Source: Micromonospora citrea (lineage in GTDB: Bacteria; Actinomycetota; Actinomycetes; Mycobacteriales; Micromonosporaceae). From it: a stretch of DNA of 64,000 nucleotides. The notes beneath the pieces are model-generated. The model did not search any database and had not been told where the DNA came from. It worked only from the letters and a program-made list of their open reading frames with translations. The stretch covers positions 3,140,501 through 3,204,500 of the forward strand of contig NZ_FMHZ01000002.1 of NCBI RefSeq assembly GCF_900090315.1, given 5' to 3'. Position 1 is the stretch's first letter. Each line of letters starts with the position of its first letter. The translations under genes were made by a program, and so were the position numbers. Shown piece by piece: positions 34,082 through 44,476 of this stretch.

Positions 34082-37000
34082 GAACTCTCCTCGCTCCGGC
34101 TGCCGCTGATCCAGGACGACATGAGCTCGATCAACTCGTCCAGGTCGACGGGCTTGGTGATGTAGTCACTTCCCCCGGCCGCCAGCGCCGACTCGCGGTC
34201 GCCGGGCATGGCCTTGGCGGTCAGGAAGACGATCGGCAGATCGGCGAACCGGTGGTTGCGCCGGATCTGTCGGGTCGTCTCATAACCGTCCTGGTCGGGC
34301 ATCATCGCATCCATCAGGACGATGTCCACCTCCGGATGCTCGGCCAGCAGGCGGACGCCGTCCGCCCCGTTGTCCGAGTACAACACGGTCAGGCCGTGCA
34401 GTTCCAACGCGCTGGTCAGCGCGAAGACGTTCCGCACGTCGTCATCGATGATCAGCACGGTCGCCCCCTCCAACTGCCGGGTGGCCGGCGTCGAGGCCGG
34501 CTCGGGCAGCTCCGGCGGCGGCATCAGCAGCGACGACGGCAGCCCCGCCCGGGCCGGCGACGGCGGCAGCGGCGCCACCACCGCGTCCGGCGCGAGCACG
34601 TCCGGCACGAAGAGGGTGAACGTCGAGCCCTGGCCGGGTGCCGACGACACGGCGATGCTGCCGCCCAGCAGCCGGGCCAGGTCCCGGCTGATCGACAGCC
34701 CCAGCCCCGTGCCTCCGTAACGGCGGCTGGTGGTGCCGTCCGCCTGCTGGAACGCCTCGAAGATCAGCGACAGCTTGTCGTCGGAGATGCCGATGCCGGT
34801 GTCGACCACCGTGAACGCGATCACCTGCCGCGCGTTGATCAGCGCCGGCACGTCGAAGACCGCGTTCTCGGGCGCCGGCGCGATCCGCAGCGTCACCGCG
34901 CCGTTGTCGGTGAACTTGACCGCGTTGGAGAGCAGGTTGCGCAGGATCTGCTGCAGGCGCTGGGCGTCGGTGACCAGGGCCGGCGGCAGGTCCCTGCTGA
35001 TCCGCACCTGGAAGTCCAGGCCCTTCTCCTCGGCCTGCGGCGCGAACGCCTGCTCGACGTAGCCGCGGATCTCGTCGAACCGGACCTCGGTCGGCTCGAC
35101 GTCCATCCGCCCCGCCTCGATCTTGGACAGGTCGAGGATGTCGTCGATCAGCGACAACAGGTCGGAGCCGGCGCCGTGGATCGTCCGGGCGAACTCGATC
35201 TGCTTCGGCGTGAGGTTCTGCTCCGAGTTCTCGGCCAGCAGGCGGGCCAGCAGCAGCAGCGAGTTCAACGGCGTACGCAGCTCGTGGCTCATGTTGGCCA
35301 GGAACTCCGACTTGTACGCCGAAGCCCGGGTGAGCTGCTGGGCCTTCTCCTCCAGGCCGAGCCGGGCCAGCTCGATCTCCCGGTTCTTGGTCTCGATGTT
35401 GCCCTTCTGCTCGGAGAGCAGCTGCGCCTTGTCCTCCAGCTCGGCGTTGGTGCGCTGGAGCTCGGCCGACTGCTCCTGCAACTCGTGCGCGAGTCGCTGC
35501 GACTGCGCCAGCAGCTCCTCCGTACGCCGGTTGGCCTGGATGGTGTTGACCGCGATGCCGATGGTGAGGACCAGCCGCTCCAGGAACGACAGGTGCAGCT
35601 CGGAGAAGGTCGTGACGCTGGCGAACTCGATCACCCCGAGCAGCTCGCCCTCGAAGAGCACGGGCAGCACGACCAGGTCGGCCGGCGGGGTGTCGGCGAG
35701 GCCGGAGCGGAGCATCAGCTTGCCGTCCGGCAGGCCGCCCATCCGGATGGTCCGGCGGGACAGGGCGGCCTGGCCGACCAGCCCCTCGCCGGGCCCGAAG
35801 GTGACGTCGTGTCCCCGGGCGACGTAGCCGTACGAGGCGGTCAGCCGCAGCCGCATCACGCCCTCGGAGTTGTCCGCCAGGAAGAACGCGCCGAGCTGCG
35901 CGTCGACCAGCGGGGTCACCTCCATCATGATCATGCGGCAGACCTCGCCGAGGTCGCGCTGCCCCTGGAGCAGGCCGCCGATCCGGGCCAGGTTGGAGTC
36001 GAGCCAGCCCTGCTCGGCGTTCTTCTTGGTCGTCTCCCGGAGGGTGACGATCATCTGGTTGATGTTGTCCTTCAGCTCGGCGACCTCGCCCTGCGCCTCG
36101 ACGGCGATCCGCTGGGTGAGGTCGCCCCGGGTCACCGAGGTGGAGACCTGCGCGATGGCGCGCAGCTGGGTGGTGAGGGTCGAGGCGAGCTGGTTGACGT
36201 TCTCGGTGAGGTCCCGCCACGTACCGCTGACGCCCTTGACCTGGGCCTGACCGCCCAGCTTGCCCTCGATGCCCACCTCGCGCGCGACGCGGGTGACCTC
36301 GTCGGCGAACGACGAGAGCTGGTCCACCATCGTGTTGACCGTCGACTTCAGCTCCAGGATCTCGCCCTGCGCGTCGACCGTGATCTTCTGCGACAGGTCG
36401 CCGTTGGCGACGGCGGTGGTCACCGAGGCGATGTTGCGGACCTGCGACGTCAGGTTCGACGCCATCGAGTTCACGTTGTCCGTCAGGTCGCGCCACGTAC
36501 CGGAGACGCCCTTGACCTGGGCCTGACCGCCCAGCTTGCCCTCCGTGCCCACCTCGCGCGCCACCCGCGTCACCTCGTCGGCGAACGACGAGAGCTGGTC
36601 CACCATCGTGTTGACCGTCGACTTGAGCTCCAGGATCTCGCCCTGCGCGTCGACCGTGATCTTCTGCGACAGGTCGCCCTTCGCCACGGCGGTCGAGACC
36701 TGGGCGATGTTGCGGACCTGGGCCGTGAGGTTGGACGCCATCGAGTTGACGTTGTCGGTCAGGTCCCGCCAGGTGCCGGCGACGCCGCGCACCTGGGCCT
36801 GACCGCCCAGCTTGCCCTCCGTGCCCACCTCGCGCGCCACCCGCGTCACCTCGTCGGCGAACGACGAGAGCTGGTCCACCATCGTGTTCACGGTCGACTT
36901 CAGCGCCAGGATCTCGCCCCGGGCGTCCACGGTGATCTTCTGCGACAGGTCGCCCTTCGCCACGGCCGTGGTCACCGAGGCGATGTTGCGCACCTGCGAC

Positions 37001-38445
37001 GTCAGGTTCGACGCCATCGAGTTCACGTTGTCCGTCAGATCGCGCCACGTACCGGAGACGCCCTTGACCTGGGCCTGACCGCCCAGCTTGCCCTCCGTGC
37101 CCACCTCGCGCGCCACCCGCGTCACCTCGTCGGCGAACGACGAGAGCTGGTCCACCATCGTGTTGACGGTGTTCTTCAGCTCCAGGATCTCGCCCTGCGC
37201 GTCGACGGTGATCTTCTGGCTCAGGTCGCCCCTGGCGACGGCGGTGGAGACCTGCGAGATGTTGCGGACCTGGCTGGTCAGGTTGCCGGCGAGCTGGTTG
37301 ACGTTCTCCGTCAGGTCCCGCCAGGTGCCGGAGACGCCGCGCACCTGGGCCTGGCCGCCCAGCTTGCCCTCGATGCCCACCTCGCGCGCGACGCGGGTGA
37401 CCTCGTCGGCGAACGACGAGAGCTGGTCCACCATCGTGTTGACGGTGTCCTTGAGCTCCAGGATCTCGCCCTGCGCCGCCACGGTGATCTTCTGGGACAG
37501 GTCGCCCCGCGCCACCGCCGTGGAGACCTGCGCGATGTTGCGCACCTGCGACGTCAGGTTCGACGCCATCGAGTTGACGCTGTCGGTCAGGTCCTTCCAG
37601 GTGCCCGCCACGTTCGGCACGTCGGCCTGGCCGCCCAGCTTGCCCTCGGTGCCCACCTCGCGCGCCACCCGGGTCACCTGCTCGGCGAAGAGCCGCAGGG
37701 TGTCGGTCAGGTAGTTCATCGTGTCGGCCAGCTCGGCGACCTCGCCGCGCGCGCCGACCGTGATCTTCTGCGACAGGTCGCCCTTGGCCACCGCCGTCGC
37801 CACCTGGGAGATCGACCGCACCTGGCCGGTCAGGTTCGACGCCATGGTGTTGACCGAGTCGGTGAGGTCCTTCCAGGTGCCGGCAACGCCGCGCACGTCG
37901 GCCTGGCCGCCCAGCTTGCCCTCGGTGCCCACCTCGCGCGCGACGCGGGTGACCTCGTCGGCGAACGACGAGAGCTGGTCCACCATCGTGTTCACGGTGC
38001 GCCCGATGCGCAGGTACTCGCCGCGCAGCGGCCGGCCGTCGATCTCCAGCGCCATGTGCTGGGACAGGTCGCCCTCGGCGACCGCCACGATGACCCGGGC
38101 GATCTCGGTGGTGGGCCGGCCGAGGTCGTCGATGAGCGAGTTGATCGCCCGCTGGCCCTCCGCCCAGGAGCCGTCCAGCCCCTCGTCGTCCAGGCGCTCG
38201 GTGAGCCGCCCGTCCCGGCCGACGATCCGGCTGATCCGACGCAGGTCGAGGTACTGCCGCTCCTGGAGCGAGACGACCTCGTTGAAGGCGTCGGCGACCT
38301 CGCCGGCGCGGCCCGCCCGCCGGGGCAACCGGGTCTTCAGGTCGCCGCGACCCACCCGCCGCAGCGCCTCGGTCAACTCGAGGAGGAGCGCCTCGTGGTC
38401 GGGCGCGGACGAATCCGCGGTCGCCGACTGTTTCGCCGTGGTCAT
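34078..38445 (-). CDS. giant soluble hybrid histidine kinase with tandem HAMP array
   Basis: A 1455-residue protein with no membrane segment. Order: N-terminal helical region with one HAMP-like [10 protein letters not shown] unit; seven tandem 92-residue units (about 127-775), each with [11 protein letters not shown] and [12 protein letters not shown] blocks; GAF domain (about 815-960); coiled coil; HisKA with phospho-acceptor His about 1054 in SHELRTPLN; HATPase ([27 protein letters not shown]); C-terminal receiver with Asp about 1376 in [12 protein letters not shown]. The HAMP array is strikingly like that of fungal group III kinases (Nik1/Os-1), which sense osmotic stress. ATG at 38445 follows GAGG. 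It is coupled to a receiver-only regulator and divergent from a SpoIIE phosphatase. Confidence 0.93.
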   Translation of the reverse strand: MTTAKQSATADSSAPDHEALLLELTEALRRVGRGDLKTRLPRRAGRAGEVADAFNEVVSLQERQYLDLRRISRIVGRDGRLTERLDDEGLDGSWAEGQRAINSLIDDLGRPTTEIARVIVAVAEGDLSQHMALEIDGRPLRGEYLRIGRTVNTMVDQLSSFADEVTRVAREVGTEGKLGGQADVRGVAGTWKDLTDSVNTMASNLTGQVRSISQVATAVAKGDLSQKITVGARGEVAELADTMNYLTDTLRLFAEQVTRVAREVGTEGKLGGQADVPNVAGTWKDLTDSVNSMASNLTSQVRNIAQVSTAVARGDLSQKITVAAQGEILELKDTVNTMVDQLSSFADEVTRVAREVGIEGKLGGQAQVRGVSGTWRDLTENVNQLAGNLTSQVRNISQVSTAVARGDLSQKITVDAQGEILELKNTVNTMVDQLSSFADEVTRVAREVGTEGKLGGQAQVKGVSGTWRDLTDNVNSMASNLTSQVRNIASVTTAVAKGDLSQKITVDARGEILALKSTVNTMVDQLSSFADEVTRVAREVGTEGKLGGQAQVRGVAGTWRDLTDNVNSMASNLTAQVRNIAQVSTAVAKGDLSQKITVDAQGEILELKSTVNTMVDQLSSFADEVTRVAREVGTEGKLGGQAQVKGVSGTWRDLTDNVNSMASNLTSQVRNIASVTTAVANGDLSQKITVDAQGEILELKSTVNTMVDQLSSFADEVTRVAREVGIEGKLGGQAQVKGVSGTWRDLTENVNQLASTLTTQLRAIAQVSTSVTRGDLTQRIAVEAQGEVAELKDNINQMIVTLRETTKKNAEQGWLDSNLARIGGLLQGQRDLGEVCRMIMMEVTPLVDAQLGAFFLADNSEGVMRLRLTASYGYVARGHDVTFGPGEGLVGQAALSRRTIRMGGLPDGKLMLRSGLADTPPADLVVLPVLFEGELLGVIEFASVTTFSELHLSFLERLVLTIGIAVNTIQANRRTEELLAQSQRLAHELQEQSAELQRTNAELEDKAQLLSEQKGNIETKNREIELARLGLEEKAQQLTRASAYKSEFLANMSHELRTPLNSLLLLARLLAENSEQNLTPKQIEFARTIHGAGSDLLSLIDDILDLSKIEAGRMDVEPTEVRFDEIRGYVEQAFAPQAEEKGLDFQVRISRDLPPALVTDAQRLQQILRNLLSNAVKFTDNGAVTLRIAPAPENAVFDVPALINARQVIAFTVVDTGIGISDDKLSLIFEAFQQADGTTSRRYGGTGLGLSISRDLARLLGGSIAVSSAPGQGSTFTLFVPDVLAPDAVVAPLPPSPARAGLPSSLLMPPPELPEPASTPATRQLEGATVLIIDDDVRNVFALTSALELHGLTVLYSDNGADGVRLLAEHPEVDIVLMDAMMPDQDGYETTRQIRRNHRFADLPIVFLTAKAMPGDRESALAAGGSDYITKPVDLDELIELMSSWISGSRSEESS
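36100..38065. repeat. seven tandem 276-bp coding repeats (HAMP units)
   Basis: The HAMP array repeats every 276 bp. Blocks such as CTCGTCGGCGAACGACGAGA and CATCGTGTTGAC recur at this interval (for example near 36300, 36576, 36852, 37128, 37404 and 37956). Neighbouring copies are nearly identical in DNA, more than protein function alone would require. Confidence 0.9.
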
Positions 38446-38474
38446 CAGTCCTCGCTCAGCTCGGGGCCACCGAC

Positions 38475-38489
38475 GCCTGCGACGCAGGC
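38475..38489. promoter_or_regulatory. 15-bp palindrome in the kinase / phosphatase divergent promoter region
   Basis: GCCTGCGACGCAGGC: 7-bp arms around one central base, 30 bp before the giant kinase start, in the 231-bp divergent region. CACAAT on the minus strand just upstream could be the -10 box, which would place the palindrome in the early transcribed region as an operator or small hairpin. Confidence 0.4.
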
Positions 38490-38676
38490 CATCCCATCAT
38501 TGTGCCCGTGGCCTCGTCTCCGCCACGTGTGTGCGGCCGGCCGCCACGCCCGAAATCGCCCCGCCCGCACTGTTCGCCCGGTCCTGCGTCGCCCGCCGTG
38601 ACCGGGCGACTGCCGATCGCGCCACTCGTCCGGCATCGGCTTGGCACCCGAGCGGGCAGAGGTGGAGGATACGGGG

Positions 38677-40764
38677 GTGTCAGCGGAGACGGGGCCCGCG
38701 GCGACCGGGGGCCGAGACGAGCACGTCCGGCGCGTCCGGCTTCCCGCCGACCGGCGTACGCCCGCCGCCGCCCGGGCCCTGGTGCGCTCGGTGCTCACCG
38801 AGGCGCACCTGGACGAGCTGGTCAACGAGGCGCTGCTGCTGACCACCGAACTCTCCACCAACGCAGTGGAGCACGCCCGCACCGAACTGGACGTCGAGGT
38901 CGTCGCCGACCCGGTCGGGCTCACCGTCACCGTCTCCGACTTCGCGGCCGGCCCCGTCGACGAGCTGACCGTCGGGGTCCGCAACGACACCACGAACATC
39001 GACGAGGTCTCCGAGCGCGGCCGAGGGCTGCTGCTGGTCGACCACTTCGCCAGCCGCTGGGGCACCACCTACCTGCCGACGGGCAAGGGCGTCTGGTTCC
39101 GGCTGGACCGGCCCGGCCCGTCCGGCGACGGGGAGCCGCAGGCCGTCGGGCGTACGGCGCCGGGCGCCGCGACCGCCGGGGGTGGGGCCGCCGCGACGTC
39201 GGGGCACCCCGCACCGAGCGCGGGGGCGATGAGCGAGCTGATGCAGACCACCCCCGACCCGTACGCCGAGGATCCGCTGCCCGACTTCGCGACCAGCCTG
39301 CTCACCCGGGTGGCCGAGATGGTCGGCGCCGCCGGCGGGACGGTCCGGCTGGACCGGGGGGACGGGCAGGGCGCCCAGGTGCTGGCCCGGTACGGCCGCC
39401 AGCCCCGGCCCGGCAACGAGCTGATCCGGGTGCCGCTGTCGGTGCACCGGCCGTACGGCGGCGAGCTGGAGCTGGACGCGGCGCCGTCGGCGTACGCCCG
39501 GCCGCTGGCGGTGCTGATGGCCGAGCGGCTCTCGCTGCACCTGGAGAACGACCGGCTGCGCCGGGCGGACGTGCGTCGGCAGGCCTGGCTGACCTTCCTC
39601 GCCGAGGCCAGCGAGCTGCTCGCGCAGTCCCTGGACGTCGAGCTGACGATGGCGCTCGTCCCGCAGCTCGTGGTGCCCCGGCTCGGCCAGTGGTGCGCGG
39701 TGCACACCACCGACGAGTGGGGTCGGTTGCGCCTCGCGGCGGCGAGCCACGCCGACGAGTCGATGCTGCCCCAACTGCACAAGGTGCTCCAGGAGACCGG
39801 CCCGGAGTCGGTCCAGGCGCGGCTGCGGGAGGCGTCGCGCAACGGCACCCAGATGCCGCTCGGCGCGCCGATGGAGGGATTCGCCCTGCCGCTGATCGCC
39901 CGGGGCCAGCGGCTCGGCACCCTGGCCGTGGGCCGGCACCAGCGGCACCGGCACGACCCGGACGAGGTCGCCGTGCTGGAGGACGTGGCCCGCCGGGCGG
40001 CGCTGGCGATCGAGAACGCCCGGATCCACGCCGAGCGCCGCCGGGTCGCGCAGACCCTCCAGCAGTCGCTGCTGCCGCCGGTGCTGCCCGTGGTCGAGGG
40101 CATCGGCTTCGCCGCCGAGTACGTCCCGACCGGCGGCGACGCCGACGTCGGCGGCGACTTCTACGACGTGGTGCCGCTGCCGGACGGGCGTTGGCTGGTG
40201 GTCGTCGGCGACGTCTCGGGCAAGGGCGTGCAGGCGGCGACGGTCACCGGCCTCGTCCGCGACGTCATCCGGGTGCTGGTCGGCGACGGCAAGCCGCTGC
40301 CGGAGGCGCTGGCCCGGGTCAACGAGACGCTGGTCGAGCGGGGCGGCGGGCGATACTGCACGCTGGCCCTCGCGGCGGTGGGCCCGGGCGACGGCGCACA
40401 GCTCGACGTGTCGCTGCACCTCGCCGGCCACGACCGTCCGGTGCTGCTGCGTTCCGCCGGCGGGGCCACCTTCGTCGGCACCGGGGGCACCGCCCTCGGG
40501 CTGCTCGACTCGATCGCCTCGCCGACGGCGCAGGTCCCGCTCGACCCGGGCGACTCGTTGGTCTTCTACACCGACGGGGTGACCGAGCGGCGGCGCGGCC
40601 GGGAACTGTTCGGCACCGACCGGCTCCGCGACGCCGCCGCACCGCTGGCCGGCTACTCGGCCGACGTGGTGGCCGCCCGCCTGCGCTCGACCGCGCTCGG
40701 CTTCTCGGCGGAGGCGCCCCGCGACGACATCGCCATCCTGGTGCTCCGCAACGACGCCGCCTGA
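38677..40764 (+). CDS. HATPase-GAF-SpoIIE (PP2C) protein phosphatase
   Basis: A 695-residue soluble regulator joining both arms of a partner switch. Residues 15-135 form an RsbW-like ATPase (N box [16 protein letters not shown]1 [11 protein letters not shown]2 [12 protein letters not shown]). A Gly/Ala/Pro linker leads to a GAF domain (about 300-450), then a PP2C/SpoIIE phosphatase with metal-binding Asp in VGGDFYDVV (about 494), [23 protein letters not shown] and RDDIAILVL. It could phosphorylate a STAS protein with one end and dephosphorylate with the other. GTG at 38677 has GGAGG 9 nt upstream. Divergent from the giant kinase. Confidence 0.92.
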   Translation: MSAETGPAATGGRDEHVRRVRLPADRRTPAAARALVRSVLTEAHLDELVNEALLLTTELSTNAVEHARTELDVEVVADPVGLTVTVSDFAAGPVDELTVGVRNDTTNIDEVSERGRGLLLVDHFASRWGTTYLPTGKGVWFRLDRPGPSGDGEPQAVGRTAPGAATAGGGAAATSGHPAPSAGAMSELMQTTPDPYAEDPLPDFATSLLTRVAEMVGAAGGTVRLDRGDGQGAQVLARYGRQPRPGNELIRVPLSVHRPYGGELELDAAPSAYARPLAVLMAERLSLHLENDRLRRADVRRQAWLTFLAEASELLAQSLDVELTMALVPQLVVPRLGQWCAVHTTDEWGRLRLAAASHADESMLPQLHKVLQETGPESVQARLREASRNGTQMPLGAPMEGFALPLIARGQRLGTLAVGRHQRHRHDPDEVAVLEDVARRAALAIENARIHAERRRVAQTLQQSLLPPVLPVVEGIGFAAEYVPTGGDADVGGDFYDVVPLPDGRWLVVVGDVSGKGVQAATVTGLVRDVIRVLVGDGKPLPEALARVNETLVERGGGRYCTLALAAVGPGDGAQLDVSLHLAGHDRPVLLRSAGGATFVGTGGTALGLLDSIASPTAQVPLDPGDSLVFYTDGVTERRRGRELFGTDRLRDAAAPLAGYSADVVAARLRSTALGFSAEAPRDDIAILVLRNDAA

Positions 40765-40784
40765 GTCCGCTGTGGAGGGCGGAC
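40765..40784 (+). terminator. small hairpin after the SpoIIE phosphatase gene
   Basis: GTCCGC (40765-40770) and GCGGAC (40779-40784) with an 8-nt loop directly after the stop codon, in the 78-bp convergent gap. Weak, no U-tract. Confidence 0.4.
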
Positions 40785-40842
40785 TGGTGTTCGGCAGGTT
40801 CGCGGAAAGGGGCGCCGAGAGCCTCCAGGTGGTGACCCGGCC

Positions 40843-42192
40843 CTAGAGGCCGCCCGGCAGGCGGCCGGGGGCGAGGCGGCGGTGCGGGTCGAGGTGCTCC
40901 TTGGCGGCGCGCAACCGGGGCAGGCCGGCCAGCTCGCCCCAGAGGTCGACGGCCCGTCGGACGGCCGGCGACGCGGACACCACCACGCACCGGCCCTGCC
41001 GGGCGAGGAGCACTCCACGGACGGCGGCCAGGATCGAGGCGACCCGGTCGGGGGGCATGGCGCCGGGCAGGGCCGCGTGCACGACGCCCAGGCCGGCCGA
41101 GCCGCGCACCGGGACGGGGGCGCCGGCGGCGTCGCGCAGCGCGTAGACGGCGGCGTGCAGGTCGGCGATCGGCACCTCGATCCGCAGCGCGGTGTCGCCC
41201 GGGCCGAACGGATAGCGCCGCCACCACTGCGGCGCCGAGTGGCTGACCCCGGACCGGCCGCCGAGGAGCGTGACCAGTCGGTCGGCGCGCTCGGCGACGT
41301 CGGCCGGACCGCCCTCCAGCAGCACCGCCAGCCGCCCGGCGCCGGCCGGGCCGGTCGCGGCGCGCCCGGTCATGGACGGGTGGCGCGCCATCGACTCGGC
41401 CCGGCCGTCCTGGCGCGGCCGGGGTCCCGCGCCGGCCGGCAGGTCCAGCTCGACCGCCGCCGGATCGAGGCGGGCGGCGAGCACCGTACGCACGAGGTCG
41501 TGCACCTCCAGCGGGGTCCAGACCGGGCGGGTGACCCAGATCCGGCCGGCCGGGACGGTCTGCACGCGCAGCGTGGCGGAGACGAGCACGCCGAGCGCCC
41601 CCTGCGAGCCGCAGAGCAGCCGGGCCAGCTCCAGCCCCGCACTGCCGCCGCCCGCGTCGACCAGTTCGCCGTCGGCGTCGAGGTAGCGCACGCCGAGGAG
41701 CTGGTCGCACGGGCTGCCGTGGCGGTGCCGCAGCGGGCCCGCCTCGCCTGCGGCGAGCACCCCGCCGAGGGTGGCGCCGGGCGAGGGGGCGTCGACCGCC
41801 AGCCGTTGCCCGGTGCGTTCGAGCGTGGCCTGCACCGCGCGCAGCGGGGTGCCCGCGCCGACCTCGGCGGCCGGCGCTCCGGGCGGCTCGTGCCCGATGC
41901 CGGCGAGCCGGCCGGTGTCGAGCATGAGGTCGACCCGGTCGGGGGCGGCACCCCAGTCGATCTTGGTGCCGGCGCCGCGCGGCACCACGCTCAGGTCGTG
42001 CCGGGCGGCGAGCCGCAGCACGTCGGCGGCGGCGCGCGGGCCACCCGGGACGGCCACCCAGCGGGCCGGACGGCCGGCCACCTCGTCGGCCGGGCCGGCG
42101 AGGCGGGCGAAGGGCGGGCCGCAGATCTCGGTCAAGCGCCGGGTGATGTCGAGGGCTCCGGGCCGGTCGGTGGAACTCGCTGCTGCCGCCAT
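40843..42192 (-). CDS. FAD-binding oxidoreductase (GlcE-like, PCMH fold)
   Basis: A 449-residue flavoprotein of the FAD_binding_4 class. The FAD region is WVAVPGGPRAAADVLRLAA followed by LSVVPRGAGTKIDWG, and the second FAD loop is DAPSPGATLGGVLAAGEAG with GVRYLDADGELV, as in the glycolate oxidase GlcE subunit. No GlcD or iron-sulfur GlcF gene is adjacent, so glycolate or another 2-hydroxy acid is only a guess. ATG at 42192 is chosen from the leaderless TACGAT element; earlier in-frame ATGs lie inside the promoter. Confidence 0.82.
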   Translation of the reverse strand: MAAAASSTDRPGALDITRRLTEICGPPFARLAGPADEVAGRPARWVAVPGGPRAAADVLRLAARHDLSVVPRGAGTKIDWGAAPDRVDLMLDTGRLAGIGHEPPGAPAAEVGAGTPLRAVQATLERTGQRLAVDAPSPGATLGGVLAAGEAGPLRHRHGSPCDQLLGVRYLDADGELVDAGGGSAGLELARLLCGSQGALGVLVSATLRVQTVPAGRIWVTRPVWTPLEVHDLVRTVLAARLDPAAVELDLPAGAGPRPRQDGRAESMARHPSMTGRAATGPAGAGRLAVLLEGGPADVAERADRLVTLLGGRSGVSHSAPQWWRRYPFGPGDTALRIEVPIADLHAAVYALRDAAGAPVPVRGSAGLGVVHAALPGAMPPDRVASILAAVRGVLLARQGRCVVVSASPAVRRAVDLWGELAGLPRLRAAKEHLDPHRRLAPGRLPGGL

Positions 42193-42199
42193 GCCGGTC

Positions 42200-42205
42200 A
42201 TCGTA
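42200..42205 (-). promoter_or_regulatory. -10 element of a leaderless gene (TACGAT)
   Basis: On the minus strand TACGAT is followed by GACCGGC and the ATG of the FAD oxidoreductase. It lies 100 bp from an equivalent plus-strand element serving the peptidase. Confidence 0.55.
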
Positions 42206-42304
42206 CACATGTTCGAATGAACCGCGACGGATTCACGGGGCTCAGGGTCGCCGACGGTTTCGAGTTGACCTGAGCAGCGGCCGTGTCCGTGAGCGGACAG
42301 CCGG

Positions 42305-42310
42305 TAACGT
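42305..42310 (+). promoter_or_regulatory. -10 element of a leaderless gene (TAACGT)
   Basis: TAACGT, then GGCGCC, then the GTG start of the S9 peptidase at 42317; no ribosome site. Confidence 0.65.
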
Positions 42311-42316
42311 GGCGCC

Positions 42317-44413
42317 GTGACCACCGAGACCCCCGTGCCCACGGCGAAGCGGGTGCCCAGCGAGCGCACCCACCACGGCGACACCGTCACCGACGAGTAC
42401 GCGTGGCTGGCCACCAAGGACGACCCGGAGACCATCGCCTACCTGACCGCCGAGAACGCCTACACCGAGGCCCGGACGGCGCACCTGGAAGGGCTGCGCG
42501 CCGACCTGTTCGAGGAGACCCGCCGGCGCACCCAGGAGACCGACCTGTCGGTGCCCAGCCGCAAGGGCGGCTACTGGTACTACACCCGCACCGTCGAGGG
42601 GCAGCAGTACGGCGTGCAGTGCCGCCGGGCGGTCCGGGACGGCGAGACCGACCCGCCGGTCAGCGCGGACGGCGCGCCGCTGGACGGCGAGGAGGTGCTG
42701 CTCGACGGCAACGTGCTCGCCGAGGGGCACGACTTCTTCGCGCTCGGGGCGTTCGACGTCAGCCCCGACGGGCGGTGGCTGGCCTACTCGACGGACTTCT
42801 CCGGCGACGAGCGGTTCACGCTACGGGTCAAGGACCTCACCACCGGTGAGGTCCTCCCCGACGAGGTGCCCGGCACCTTCTACGGCACCGCCTGGTCGGC
42901 CGACGCCTCGGTGCTGTTCTACGTGACGGTGGACGAGGCGTGGCGGCCCAACCGCGTCTGGCGGCACACCCTGGGCACCCCGTCGAGCGAGGACGTGGTG
43001 GTGCACCAGGAGGACGACGAGCGGTTCTGGGTCGGCGTCGAGCTGACCCGCTCCGAGAAGTTCGTCCTCATCGACATCCACAGCAAGATCACCAGCGAGG
43101 TGCTGGTGATCCCGGCCGGCAACCCGACCGGCGCACCCGCGTCCGTCGCGCCCCGCCGACAGGGCGTGGAATACACGGTCGAGCACCACGGCCACCGCTT
43201 CCTGATCCTGCACAACGACGGCGCCGAGGACTTCGCGCTGTCGTACACCTCGGCGGACGCGCCCGGCGACTGGGTGCCGCTGATCGAGCACTCCCCCGGC
43301 ACCCGGCTGGAGGCGGTGGACGCCTTCGCCGACCACCTCGTCGTCTCGCTGCGCAACAACGGGCTGACCGGGCTGCGGGTGCTGCCGATCGGCGGCGGCG
43401 ACCCGTTCGACATCGACTTCCCCGAGCCGCTCTACAGCGTCGGGCTGGACAGCAACCCGGAATACCAGACCAGGCAGATCCGGCTGCGCTACACCTCGCT
43501 GGTCACCCCCGACTCGGTCTACGACTACGACCTGGTCACCCGGCAGATGGTGCTGCGCCGGCAGAAGCCGGTGAAGCCCGGGCCGGACGGGCGGGCCTAC
43601 GACCCGGCCGACTACGAGCAGCACCGCGACTGGGCGCTGGCCGACGACGGTACGCGGGTGCCGATCTCGCTGGTCTGCCGGGCGGGCACGCCGAGGGACG
43701 GCTCCGCCCCCTGCGTCGTCTACGGCTACGGCTCCTACGAGTCGAGCATGGACCCGTGGTTCTCCATCGCCCGGCTCTCGCTGCTCGACCGGGGCGTCAT
43801 CTTCGCCGTGGCGCACATCCGGGGCGGCGGCGAGCTGGGCCGTCGCTGGTACGAGCAGGGCAAGCTGCTGGCCAAGAAGAACACCTTCACCGACTTCGTC
43901 GCCTGTGCCCGGCACCTGGTCAAGGCCGGCTGGACGGCGAGCGACCGGCTCGTCGCCCGGGGCGGCTCGGCCGGCGGGCTGCTGATGGGCGCGGTGGCCA
44001 ACCTCGCCCCCGACGCGTTCGCCGGGATCGTCGCGCAGGTGCCCTTCGTGGACGCGCTGACCACGATCCTCGACCCGTCGCTGCCGCTGACCGTCACCGA
44101 GTGGGAGGAGTGGGGCAACCCGCTCGACGACCCGGAGGTGTACGCGTACATGAAGTCCTACACCCCCTACGAGAACGTGCGGGCCGTCGACTACCCGGCG
44201 ATCCTGGCGGTGACCAGCCTCAACGACACCCGCGTGCTCTACCACGAGCCGGCGAAGTGGATCGCCCGGCTGCGGGCGGTCGCCCCGCGGGGCGACTACC
44301 TGCTCAAGACCGAGATGGGCGCCGGCCACGGCGGCCCGAGCGGTCGCTACGACGCCTGGCGGGAGGAGGCGTTCGTCAACGCCTGGATCCTCGACCGCCT
44401 CGGCCGCGCCTGA
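42317..44413 (+). CDS. ptrB: prolyl oligopeptidase-family serine peptidase (oligopeptidase B)
   Basis: A 698-residue cytosolic S9A peptidase. N-terminal beta-propeller (about 80-420) with the YWYYTRTVEGQQYGVQCRR start typical of oligopeptidase B, then the alpha/beta hydrolase domain: Ser551 in ARGGSAGGLLMGAVANLAP, Asp region in TSLNDTRVLYHEPAKW, His in MGAGHGGPSGRYDAW. Acidic residues near the S1 site in the family give cleavage after Arg or Lys in short peptides. It lacks a signal peptide. Leaderless GTG start. Confidence 0.92.
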   Translation: MTTETPVPTAKRVPSERTHHGDTVTDEYAWLATKDDPETIAYLTAENAYTEARTAHLEGLRADLFEETRRRTQETDLSVPSRKGGYWYYTRTVEGQQYGVQCRRAVRDGETDPPVSADGAPLDGEEVLLDGNVLAEGHDFFALGAFDVSPDGRWLAYSTDFSGDERFTLRVKDLTTGEVLPDEVPGTFYGTAWSADASVLFYVTVDEAWRPNRVWRHTLGTPSSEDVVVHQEDDERFWVGVELTRSEKFVLIDIHSKITSEVLVIPAGNPTGAPASVAPRRQGVEYTVEHHGHRFLILHNDGAEDFALSYTSADAPGDWVPLIEHSPGTRLEAVDAFADHLVVSLRNNGLTGLRVLPIGGGDPFDIDFPEPLYSVGLDSNPEYQTRQIRLRYTSLVTPDSVYDYDLVTRQMVLRRQKPVKPGPDGRAYDPADYEQHRDWALADDGTRVPISLVCRAGTPRDGSAPCVVYGYGSYESSMDPWFSIARLSLLDRGVIFAVAHIRGGGELGRRWYEQGKLLAKKNTFTDFVACARHLVKAGWTASDRLVARGGSAGGLLMGAVANLAPDAFAGIVAQVPFVDALTTILDPSLPLTVTEWEEWGNPLDDPEVYAYMKSYTPYENVRAVDYPAILAVTSLNDTRVLYHEPAKWIARLRAVAPRGDYLLKTEMGAGHGGPSGRYDAWREEAFVNAWILDRLGRA

Positions 44414-44476
44414 GCGGCGTCGGGCAGGGCCCCGGTCAGGAGGGGTCCTGCCCGGCGCGCGGGGACACCACCGGTC

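Noticed and set aside
36100..38065. Regular 276-bp repeats that could suggest a CRISPR or satellite array
   Set aside because: The repeats are continuous coding sequence for HAMP units with no spacers, and the frame is intact throughout.
34252..38601. A 1449-residue plus-strand frame antisense to the giant kinase
   Set aside because: Repeats in it simply mirror the HAMP array on the other strand; composition is that of a GC-rich shadow frame.
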